A stretch of 64,000 nucleotides of DNA, from positions 62,001 through 126,000 of the forward strand of contig WION01000050.1 of assembly GCA_015039365.1 (NCBI GenBank), read 5' to 3'. Numbering within the stretch: position 1 is the first letter of the stretch; every line of letters starts with the position of its first letter. This DNA is from Amanita rubescens (Eukaryota > Basidiomycota > Agaricomycetes > Agaricales > Amanitaceae). The notes below the pieces were generated by a model. That model ran no database searches and was not told where the DNA came from. It saw nothing but the letters and a program-made list of their open reading frames with translations. This document shows positions 33,737 to 43,438 of the stretch, piece by piece. The position numbers and the translations under genes are program-made.

Positions 33737-34529
33737 ATGGTAGGTACCTCGGGTGCTTTAGGGATACCCAGCATTTACGCCGCTTTAGAGTCAAAGCGCG
33801 AGCGAAACAGAAAGGACACGTTTTATACTCAGAGTCAAAGCACGGGTTCAACGTTCATGGTCCCTTATGGTAAGCTGCAAAAATTGAGAATTGACGCAGA
33901 GTCTATTTGACTGATCGGGTAAAAGTTGAAAAACAGGATACTATGGACATGCAGAGATATGAATCATTAATGAAGCAGTTCAATGTCAAGGTTGCATTAG
34001 TACGTACCGTTATATTGTGTGGTGACTAACAGTGTTGATTTATTATTAGTCCACATTCGCCTGCTCCCTCATCGTTGCGCATGCTTCTTTTATCAACGCC
34101 GTCGTAAGCACGCGGTATCCCATAGGAAAAGGCGAATTGAGCAACGGCATCCCACACGATATCGGATTGCTGTTCTCCTTCCTTGCCATTGCATTCCATG
34201 CAGGAAGCATCATTATCTCCGGACGCGGTGCTGTCTTATGCTGCGATCCGGACGCAAAAGGAAAACGCCCTGTCAAGTACTTTGACGAAACACTCGTGTT
34301 GTGCGAACACCTACATTTGGACGCCACCATTTTCTTCGTCCTCGCCGTGTTCGTATCGAGCTTTCTCGTGTTCGACCACTTCTACTATCCTTTGATATTT
34401 TGCGCGCTGTCCTTGCTTGGCGTTGCCCTATTTTTCGCCGGGAAGTATAGGGAGGTGTCCGTCGTGTATAAGGACTTTGTTTTGATCAGGAATTGGGCAC
34501 AGAAAATGATGAGCAAGTCCAAGCATTGA
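33737..34529 (+). CDS. Membrane-protein paralog E
   Basis: Exons 33737-33869, 33926-33999 and 34050-34529 (introns 56 and 50 nt) encode 228 residues. The ATG at 33737 is the first after an in-frame stop and has A at -3. A short charged N-terminus (ALESKRERNRK) precedes VEKQDTMDMQ and the stalk motif YESLMKQFNVKVAL. STFACSLIVAHASFINAVV begins at the junction, then IGLLFSFLAIAFHAGS, GRGAVLCC, the CEHLHLDATIFFVLAVF span, YPLIFCALSLLGVALFF and GKYREVSVVYKDF. Exon phases equal those of A, B and D. It is nearest to A and B in sequence although it lies about 19 kb away on the opposite strand. Confidence 0.85.
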
Positions 34530-35007
34530 TGGCATCTATATTGACAGTTACTTTAATACGCTCTGCTGGTGCAGATGAATCATTTTGTAGTGCCGCTGAC
34601 GCGATAGCCAGTTGAGGATACCATAGGTTCAAAGTTCTGTTGTACCCATGTAATTCACCCAATACCCGTGTTCTATAAGAGATGCTTGAACAAAGTGGAA
34701 ATTGCGCCCCCGGAAACATCTTGGGGACTGTGGTCAACCGAATGACATTGTTTGATCAAAGCTGCCAGAGCGCTTGCATTAAGTAAAATATGACATGTCA
34801 AGTATGCAAGGTTTCCTGTCCCGAATAGAAGCGACAAACGATCGTTATCCACGTAAAATGCAAAACAGCGAGCAAACCAGATAACCGCATGTCATCTGAC
34901 ACCATGTCAAGCAGTGCAAGACCTAAAAAGCCTATCACCATAGGGAGACTATCCCGTATGCACGTCCGTGAAATTGTTAGAGCCTATGGAGCCCGGCTTC
35001 AGTAAAG
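34530..35007. other. Convergent intergenic stretch
   Basis: Lies between the 3' ends of paralog E and the IKS1-like kinase. No gene seen. Confidence 0.5.
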
Positions 35008-37551
35008 TCAACACAAATGGTGATCGGAACATACCTTGATAACCAAAATCAACGATTTGACGAGCCTTATATACAAGTCCCGCGCGACATGCCTCCGTAT
35101 CCTCGTCAACACACGCGTCCACACCAACCTCAACCATCTCTTCAACCATAGCCTCCACACCTCCGCGGCAGGTTGCACAGCAGCATCGACACCAGCACTC
35201 TCAGGCGGATCTAGAAGCTTCACCCGCTCTCTCATCATATCCGTCGTGAACAATGGACGTTGCCTCTCCTCCTCTTCAAGTGCCAGCCCTGTTTTCGCCG
35301 GCACTGGTATACGGATCGAAGGCTCCCCCGTGGTTCTCGTCTCTGATGTTGTCGCCCCCTGGCCTCCCAAACGAGAGGACGGCGGAGAGTGCAGCCTCAC
35401 AACAGGCATAAGTGCACCGGAGTCACGTCTCCGGGGTTGAGAGGCTTCGCAAGGGTTAAACTAATAGTAAAGGTATATTAGTACCGCACGAAGTTCCAAC
35501 TGGTCTCAGACCCACCTTGCGGTCCTTAATCGCAGCCGATATTCTCTCGACTGACGGCCTATTTGAAGGCACGATGTTCAACAGACTTTCCAACAAGATC
35601 AAAAACGACCGTGGTAACCTCCGCGTTTCGAATTGAGTCACCATCTCCGGAATAGACTTGAATCCAGGATAACTCAACACTTCCTTTTCTAGCTTTTCCA
35701 TTTTTGTCGTTTCGTCCGTCGAGCTGATGGGTTGACCGTCCGCATCCCCTTCAGCTGCATATCGGTAGGGTAAATGGAAAAACAGCATTTTGTGGAGAAT
35801 CATGCCGAGAGACCACATGTCGGCTTTGGAGTCTACTTGCCGAAGAAGGCCTGTTTCTAGGGAGGGTAAACTTTCCGGGGAGCAATATTCCAAGGTTCCT
35901 GTGTTGCCAGACCGCACCCGCGATGTGCTTATCCTGTCCCTCGAGGTTCCGAAATCAGATAACATGGCTCTGGGTCTTGGATAAAGTCAGCCACTATCTA
36001 ATCTCATTAAGGAGATCGGCTACTTACATCAATTTCCCTTCATCCCATGTCAACAATACGTTCCCCGGTTTCAAATCGAGGTGCAAGATCGACTTTTCGT
36101 GCTAAAGCAAAGTTGTTGGAATTGTTCAAGGACCAAAACGACGAGAACAAACAAGAAAAGCCAAGCCTTCAGCAACGTCGCTAAACAGGCTTTCGACCTC
36201 CTCCGCGCTTAAGAGGTGAACAGCCTTCAAAGTAGGGCCATTGCGTCTTATGCCGTCTGATCCTTCCATCTGCCTTCGCATACGTTCTTTCTCTTCAGGA
36301 GAAGCCTTTTGGAACGTCCTGAAGGCACGTATGCGGGCAGAGCGGGAGTGGTTGGTAGTCTCTTCGTCATCTTCGGGCCTAGATAACGTGGGGGGAGCGA
36401 TCGAGGTCGGGGTGCCAGGTTCTGAGGAGAGAGACGGACCTCGTGTCGGAAAGCGGGTGAGCGGATTGACGTGGATATGTTTAACGGGGCGGCCGAGACG
36501 AACGTCAATAAAGTCATCTAAACTGGAGGAGGATTAAGCACGATCATCACAAGACATAAAGCTACGGCTACAACGAACCTTCCTCCTTCTGCCCATTGCA
36601 TGAGAACGCTAAGGAACGTTTTCGATAGAAGTTGACATTAATGTATTTATGAGCTTACTGCAGCGTCGGAACTTTGGGACCAAACTGAGAGAACTGGCAG
36701 GTCTCGAGCCATGCATGGCTAGGAGCAGGCATAAGCCGGCGTATATATGAAGAGAATGGAACTCACTGGTATGTGATAATGTTTGGATGGCGCATTTGCT
36801 CAAGTAACCGCACCTGGGCACATATTCGTCAAGGGAACCTGTCTTTCGGTGCATCACAAACCTCTCGTAAGATTTTGAGCAAGTATGTCTGCGAATCCCC
36901 AACGGCAATCTTTTTGACCGCAAAATGACCTGCAAAGGAGATGAATCGACTATATGCGGCTAAACCAGACACGAACCAAGTGGTGTTCCATCCAGAACAT
37001 GCTAGAGCATTCTTATCAGTTCTTAAGATCCGGAAACGGAAAATCGTAGAACGACATACCTGGCACAAAAACACCGACCCGTTCGCTCCCATACCCAACT
37101 TGTACTCTTCCTGGAAGAACGCCTTGAAGTACCCTTGGGCCATCGCCTCGGCTGGAAAGGTTCTTCCATTACTTCTAGATTGCGGTGTAGAGGTGCTCCC
37201 AACCTCGACGGCCGGTGGGCTTGCAGGCCTTGATGAAGTCTCATTCGAGAGTTCCAACAATTGGAAATAATTTGCTGCTCGAGCTTGATGAGCTGGATCC
37301 CAGTTCCAACTTTCATCATTCGCTTCATCGTCGTGGGGGTCAAAATCTGTAGGCAAGGTCTGGTTGCAATATGGACAATTGCGGCTTGGGGTGTGGCTCT
37401 TGGCGCGGAGGTCGACGGAGAGAGCGTGGGAAGTGGGATTGTAGAGGACGACCTGGTTGGACGCTTGTAGAATGGTTCGCCAGGCGCCCAGGTCTGGGCG
37501 GACAAGGGCGCCTAGCTGGCTGTGGTGGCCGTCGTCGTTCGTGTCGGCCAT
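35008..37551 (-). CDS. IKS1-like: IKS1-like serine/threonine protein kinase
   Basis: Probable kinase of the fungal Iks1 family. Ten exons: 37551-37060, 37001-36977, 36929-36862, 36813-36767, 36718-36659, 36608-36579, 36522-36153, 36101-36028, 35975-35516 and 35460-35008, giving 692 residues. An N-terminal CPYC...C region with NWDPAHQARAANYFQLLE precedes the kinase: LGMGANGSVFLCQ glycine loop, FAVKKIAVG with the ATP-binding Lys, REVRLLEQMRHPNIITY, HAWLETCQFSQFGPKVPTL, MQWAEGGSLDDFI, a long insert, HLDLKPGNVLLTW with catalytic Asp, LSDFGTSRD, GTLEYCSPE and DMWSLGMIL. A basic hydrophobic region near the end (LWLKRWLRLVWTRVL) could be a membrane anchor, as known for the family. All key residues are present. 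The final residues may extend through another splice. Confidence 0.9.
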
Positions 37552-37985
37552 GAGTGCGCTGACGTCAGGCGACTTACATCACGTACAGTGCGTCACATAC
37601 TCGTGTAAGTTATCAAAGGGAAGTCTATCTAATCGCTAGCAGAAGCTTTAGCATCTTGAAGACGATCATTATCGGTTCCCGTATGTACAATGCGTGGACT
37701 CCGTTTACCACCATCTAAATCAATTCCGATGTGACGCTGCAGCCTAGCTGCGCAAGCACTTCAAGGCATCGAATCAGGTACGACAGCGAGTTTAAGTTAG
37801 TTTGCAAATCTACCGCTTGAGAGGTAGACAACTAATAGTGTTTCAACTTGGCATATAAGTTGGGGACTCGAGATTCTGTTCAAGCCTGTTCTTTGGCCGT
37901 GCCTGTTAGGAAAGTCCTGTCACTCGTCTTGCCCCCAAACAGGCCCTAAGATAGTTAGGGCAAAGCAATGGTTGAGGTTGTAGTC
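37552..37985. other. Intergenic between two reverse-strand genes
   Basis: No gene seen; likely promoter of the kinase gene and 3' end of the Crinkler-like gene. Confidence 0.45.
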
Positions 37986-40320
37986 TTATAAATTGTGAAT
38001 TACTGCTAAGTTGACTATTGTCAAACAAACACGATTTTTTATTTCGGCTGTAAAAAAAAACAATGTCGACAAATAACAGGTCGAAATGACTGCAAGACAA
38101 TCAGGTACCCCGTAGTCGAGAAAGCAATCACGACAAAGACTTTGAAAATGCGTACGCCAGGATTCTTTCATCGTCCTCCCATCTTGTAATTCCGAGTTGA
38201 GGTGCCACCGCGGATAGACAGTCTCCCCATCTTTGCCTCCCCAGTCAAAGTCGACAAGCAGGACCCACTCATCCTTCTCGACAATGATGTTCGTATCTCT
38301 CAGGTCTCCGTGCACCAGATTTTTCCCATGAAACTGGGTCATGACTTCCTGTAACTCCTGTCGCCAGCGTGGGCGCTTGACATGGCCCTTTGGAATGAGC
38401 AGTAGCGGCACACCCGTCAATATGTATTCCATGGCGACACCACACCAGCCACCTGGGAGACGCTCAAATGCGAGAAGCTGCGGAGCATGACCGAGCTTTG
38501 CGCACAGGGCATGCAGCTCAGCACAATATCGGCGGGTGAACTTGATTACAATAAGTGTGTTGCTAGTAGTTGAAGCTAAGAAGAGAAGTCTAGACGGATC
38601 CGCGTGAATCGGGTCGTTCTGGATTTGAAAGTCAAGGTAGCAGTGTTCTAGATCATCTGGTCCGTTGTCTCCAGCGTCGGATATTTGCGAAGCCTGGAGA
38701 CCGCAGGAAGTTGCCAATTCATTGAAGGAATCTGAGGTGGTGGATTTGCGAGAGCTCGGCGAACGTCCGCGAAGATATGCATGTCGAGAACTGAGGCAGC
38801 GATAAATGCACGGTAGAGGCTGGAGCGATCAGTCAAGTTCGACGCCGAACGGAGACACGACAGGGTGGGGGTGAGGCTGACGAGCCGATATTGGTGGCCA
38901 AGAAGAATGATTGCATAGAAAGTCACCTGGTGTCCTGGAAGACATGGTTCTCAGCCATAATATTAGGTGACCAATGGAGTTCTGTACTCACCAATGACAG
39001 TTAGCCCGAGACAAGGCACCCTCCATCGAGAAAATAATTTGGATCGGTACCTCGACGCAATGTTGAGCTGGGCGACGTAGGCAACTGCTTCAATCTCGGG
39101 GACTGAAGTGATTCCGGCGATTTTATTCCTGAATTGGACGATCGTTCCAGCGGACTGGTGAGCCGCAAGGTTATGTCCATCTGACCTATAGCTGCAGAAC
39201 GAGTCCGCGCGAAGCGCTAGGAATGTCGGCGCGTTCTCTTTGCGGCATGAGAAGATCGCGTTCAGCAGGGGAAGCCCTTGGTCACGTCGACCGTCTTTGC
39301 TTTCGAAGAACTCACCCATCTTGTTAGCAAAGTCATCAACGGCGGCTTCAAGCGCAGGGAAATCGATGTCCGACAGATAAGGAACATCATCGCAGCCATT
39401 GTATATATCAACAAAGTGACCAAAGCCGGAATAGAGCAGCGGGGCTGGTGGTACATCTACATCCGGCAATGGACGGTCGTCAAGAATCCTTTGGGAGGCA
39501 TTTCCCTGCATTTTCTGATAATAGCTAGGTTTTGAAGTATCCGAAGGTGCCAGGGCGATCAGTTTTGCCCTCTTCGCTTGCTCGAAATCATCCAGTTCGG
39601 GCATGGCGTCTGCCTTTCGCTTCAAGCTGCCTGATTCTGATTGGTTGTTCGGGTCGTTAGGCACAAGAGACGGAATCAATATGCACGAGTTCATCGAGGC
39701 GGCGGGAGGTATTGAGGAGAACGAGGTAATGTTGACGAACAAGAGCACCGCGGAGTCGATGTCATTACGTACGGAGTAAAGGGGGAATGGTGTCATCGCC
39801 CATGGGAAAAAAAACGCGGTCGTGAGGGCAATTGGAACGGTATGTGGTTTTGAGCAAGAAACTATCAGCAGTGTTCCAGCCATGGAAAATCACCGTCACT
39901 CACCAGTATCCGGTTTCCGTACAACAATATGTAAACGATCGAGGGGAGGTTGGTCTGGGAAGACGGTTAAGACGCTGTCCGTAGGGTCTAATTCTTCCCT
40001 GGATTCCCTAGCAGACGCAACACAGCTGGGCAGACTCTGTTTCGGTTTCGCATTGATAGAATTCCCCTCTTTGGGCTGCAAAGATGACAAGTAAGCCATA
40101 TTATCCGAGATCGCAAATCTTCGATAGCACGCACCTTCCAGAGTTCTAGGATTTGGGCATCAATGCCGGCTAATGAACGTTCCTCTTGGATTTTCTCCTT
40201 CAGGTAGCCTACCGTGAACCTAGGATTGCGCCACGATGACCTTTTAACACCAATTGGAAACGACTCTGTTTCGCCTTCGATAATACAAGAAAGCAGAAGA
40301 TCGTCATCATCGAGATCCAT
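37986..40320 (-). pseudogene. Crinkler-like ubiquitin-fold/REase/kinase gene with a frame break
   Basis: The start resembles the Crinkler header, a ubiquitin-like domain: DDDLLLSCIIEGE, FTVGYLKEKIQEE, DAQILELWK (exon 40320-40135). A 59-nt intron leads to an exon ending LHIVVRKPDTG. A middle region from about 39.65 kb contains LKRKADAMPELDDFEQAKR and a probable restriction-endonuclease-fold section, with IVQFRNKI where relatives have an E-F-K core, then CLGLTVI and, after an intron, TFYAIILLGHQYRLV. The last part is a protein-kinase-like domain: KFTRRYCAELH, WCGVAMEYI, LVHGDLRDTNIIV and LLVDFDWGGKDGE. Between RLRKYPTLE and DDLEHCYLDFQ the frame changes by one base with no suitable intron, so it is broken here or misassembled. 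The intron near 39.65-39.9 kb is unresolved. Confidence 0.65.
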
Positions 40321-40575
40321 AGTGTGCAGGGAAAGCCTTGGTATTGGCCCGAGGTCCGGAGGCTGTGTTGGGTGTTTGCTGATGCTTTATCGCGCGACAT
40401 CAGAGACCTGTTAGTGTTATTAGGCTGTTGTTGAGAAATGAGAGCGCGAAAGACTTAGGTGAAGGCCGTAGCGGACCCTATTACTTCAGCATTATCCCTC
40501 TTGCTGTCTGCCTGTGGTTCTCAAACACCATTCCTCCCCCTCCAGCGCCCTCGGGCCTCGTGGACCATCCCCGAG
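40321..40575. other. Intergenic
   Basis: No gene; leads into the 60-bp repeat array. Confidence 0.4.
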
Positions 40576-40795
40576 ATCCTTGCCCGCGGTTTTGTTATAC
40601 CAGGACCCTCATGGTCCTCTAGAACTCCATTCGCCCGCGGTTTTCTTACTCCAGCACCCCGATGGTTCTTGAGAACCATTCCCCACCCCCTCGCCTGCGG
40701 TTTTCTCACACCGGCCCCACAATGGTTCTTCAAAACCATTCCTCGCGCCCTTGCACATGGTTTTCTTACATCGGCACCCAGTGGTTCTAGGTAGG
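40576..40795. repeat. 60-bp minisatellite, about four units
   Basis: Degenerate units with GCGGTTTT at about 40586, 40637, 40697 and 40757 (spacing 51, 60, 60). Each has a CAGCACCC-like block, then GGTTCTTGAGAACC or a variant (imperfect palindrome) and CATTCC. The array lies 230-450 bp upstream of the DUF6534 gene. It also reads as an open frame (GFLTPAP...TIP), but without a start or splice context. Confidence 0.8.
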
Positions 40796-41027
40796 AGTCT
40801 GGATTCTGAGCTACTCTGCCGCCGCCGACTCCGACTCGGAATCATTGAGTTGGCTTTCGGATTGCGTAAGTGATGCAGTGCCCCTCACAACGCGATGATC
40901 TCATCTCAATATTTAAATGGCCAGCACAGGGACCTCCGTTGAGGCTGCGCCTTCTTGCATATAAATAACCCACGAGGATAACGGTCACCAGAGTTCGACA
41001 GACTTCTTTCTCCATCCGCTCCCTTCA

Positions 41028-42549
41028 ATGGCAGCGCCACCAGGTTTTCCAATTCCTCCAGAGATCGCAAGCATGTAAGTTAGCCAATGTTACCAACTCG
41101 GGTTCAGCTCAATTTCACCTTGCAGAGTGGCCCCTACTGTAAGTCTGCGTGACTATTGTGACGACGGCATAACCTCAACTTTCCCTAGTTGATTGGCTCG
41201 CTGGTGAATTACTGTTTGTACGGTGTTCTGGGTATCCAAGTTTGTCCGTCAATCCTATACCTCGCCTTTCACGCGCCCTCACAGTAAATCACAGATATCT
41301 ATCACTATTCATTCCCTGACGATAAGCTACTACTCAAGTGTCTTGGCGAGTAGCGGTTAATAATACTCGTCTGACTGTTCTAACGATTTGTTATAGTCTA
41401 TTCCGTCTTAATTATAGAGACGATCCAAGTCTGTTTCAATGGCGCGGACGTATTCCATTGGTACGCAGCTGGGTACGGCAATTTGGAAATGCTCAATAAA
41501 GTCAACTTTTCTCCATTCGACACACCTATGCTCGGAGCGATCGTCCCATTCATTGTCCAGTTATTTTTCTCCTACCGTATATGGACTTTGCAGAAGTCTT
41601 ACTTACCGATATCGGTCATCATTGGCGTTGTGAGCGATATTGATGCTCTGCGCTGCGCTGCCTCCTAAAACTTCTATAGATTTCTTTCCTGCAACTTATT
41701 GGTGGTGTTTGGGGAGGTGCAATTGTACGTGATCAGAACCTCTATCTTCGTTATCCGAACTAGTAATCCATGTCATAGGGCTTTCAAGCTAAATTCCTCT
41801 CCCTCGCGGGCGCCACGCCAAGAATCATCTACATCACGGTAAGCGGCTATATTGATGGCGATGCCGTTGATTGACATCCGAGTAGATGTGGCTCATAGGT
41901 GGAGCCATTGCGGACATTCTTATTGCCATTACGATGACATATCTGGTAGGATCCATCGTCTTCGTGTAAATTCTTTTGAGATTTGAGGTCTTGTTAGCTT
42001 CGCAAAGCTCGAGAAAATGCACATGCGACGTCACATACCATTGTTACTCGCATTGTCCGTCTCACTATCCAGTCCAATTCCTTGACGGCTAGCATGGCAT
42101 TGCTTTCTTTGATCCTGTACTTCGCCTTTCCTGTAAGTTTATTAATAAATTTATATGCGGACTCTTACTTTCCACACTAATAGGATCAACCCTACTTCAC
42201 CCCTCCGTAAGTGGACGGTCCAAATTCCCTGGATAAAACTGACTAGATCTGTCTTCTAGAACATTGATTTTGGGAAAGTTGTGAGTGTACCTGGCCCCGG
42301 CGGTCGAGAATCGACTCAAAGATGATGTTCAGGTACAGTAATACATTGCTGGCAACGTTCAATCACCGAATTTTCCTACGTGGAGAAGGGGATTCAAAGC
42401 CTTCATTGCCATGGTCCAACAATCCACTTACAACAAGAGGTGTTACTTCTCATGTTGCGGAGCCACACAAACCTCGTCCATACGTTCAGGCGGACGTTGA
42501 GACTGGCGGCAAGGTGTTTGGAAGAAATGATGTCCAGGTACGGTTATAA
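41028..42549 (+). CDS. DUF6534 multi-span membrane protein
   Basis: A member of a family greatly expanded in Agaricomycetes, role unknown. Twelve exons: 41028-41074, 41126-41138, 41189-41243, 41295-41345, 41397-41629, 41680-41724, 41779-41838, 41886-41945, 41998-42132, 42184-42206, 42260-42280 and 42333-42549, giving 319 residues. Landmarks: MAAPPGFPIPP, APTLIGSLVNYCLYGVLGIQ, VYIYHYSFPDD, ADVFHWYAAGYGN, GAIVPFIVQLFFSYRIW, LQLIGGVWGGAI, WLIGGAIADILIAITMTYL, the HTIVTRIVRLTIQSNSLTAS stretch and ASMALLSLILYFAFP. About seven spans, then a polar tail. Exon 2 is 13 nt. The intron at 41346-41396 starts GCGAGT (GC-AG type). The intron at 41244 starts GTCCGT. The last exon may instead splice at 42538 to a different short tail. 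Confidence 0.9.
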
Positions 42550-42847
42550 ATTTATGATAATCTAAATATGCTAAACGAGTCTTTTACAGCAGCTGACCCC
42601 ATCGAGGGGAGTTCGCTACTGATTAAGATTATTGGTGCAAAATGGACCGTTTTGTTGTCTGCAATAATGTTCTATCTATATATTTTACGACATGACAGTA
42701 CATCACGCCATACGATAGGTATTCCTCTGACTGTTGTATACCACTGTTTTATCGATGATTTTTATGTGCATTTGAGGTAGCAAGGTGGCGAGGTGATATG
42801 AAGAGGTAGGCAGCCCTGATGTCACCAAACACCGGAGACACCGACTT

Positions 42848-42945
42848 GTTCTTCGGTCACAACGCCTCTTGAGTAGCCGCAGTGTACTCTGCCTCCGTAG
42901 TCGACAACACAATGGAGGCTCCCTTGCCTGGGTACAGCACACACT
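42848..42945 (-). mobile_element. Ty1/copia RNase H scrap
   Basis: On the reverse strand about 25 codons read YPGKGASIVLSTTEAEYTAA, ending at a stop after TQEAL. The core S(T)TEAEY is typical of the RNase H domain of copia polyproteins. Nothing else of the element is visible nearby, so it is a relic. Confidence 0.6.
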
Positions 42946-43438
42946 GGTTTCAATTTGAAGTTGTACAATTTCTATTGGACTAGTAGGCTTTCCCCATACA
43001 GGTGTATATGATATGCTGTCATATTGAAAATACTAAGTTGGCATACTTAAGATTTCAGTTTTCTCCACATGCCTGCAAGTCCTTTAATAAACTTATTGTT
43101 AGGTTGCATTGCAATGTATGTATTCAAGTTGTTGTTCACAAGAGCTGGGAGGCTACATTAAAGAACAAGTTAGATGTAACATGGGAGGTAGGGTGCAATG
43201 ATAGAATACCATGTGCACCACATCCTGACTGTGCTCCTGCACCTGATGTGGAACCTCTTTGAAATGGTTGTGGGTTCTGGAGATCTATACAAAATTCAGA
43301 TCTAGTAAATATGACAATTAAGTCAATGTGCAGGTTACATACTACATATAACCTCATGCTCTTCAGCATGTTGGATTCCTAGTGACTTTGACTAAGCAAA
43401 AGAAGTGATTACTAGGTGTTTGAAAGTGTAAGGCTTGC
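42946..43438. other. Intergenic, no supported gene
   Basis: AT-rich; no frame of note. Holds the 3' side of the NB-ARC gene. Confidence 0.45.
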
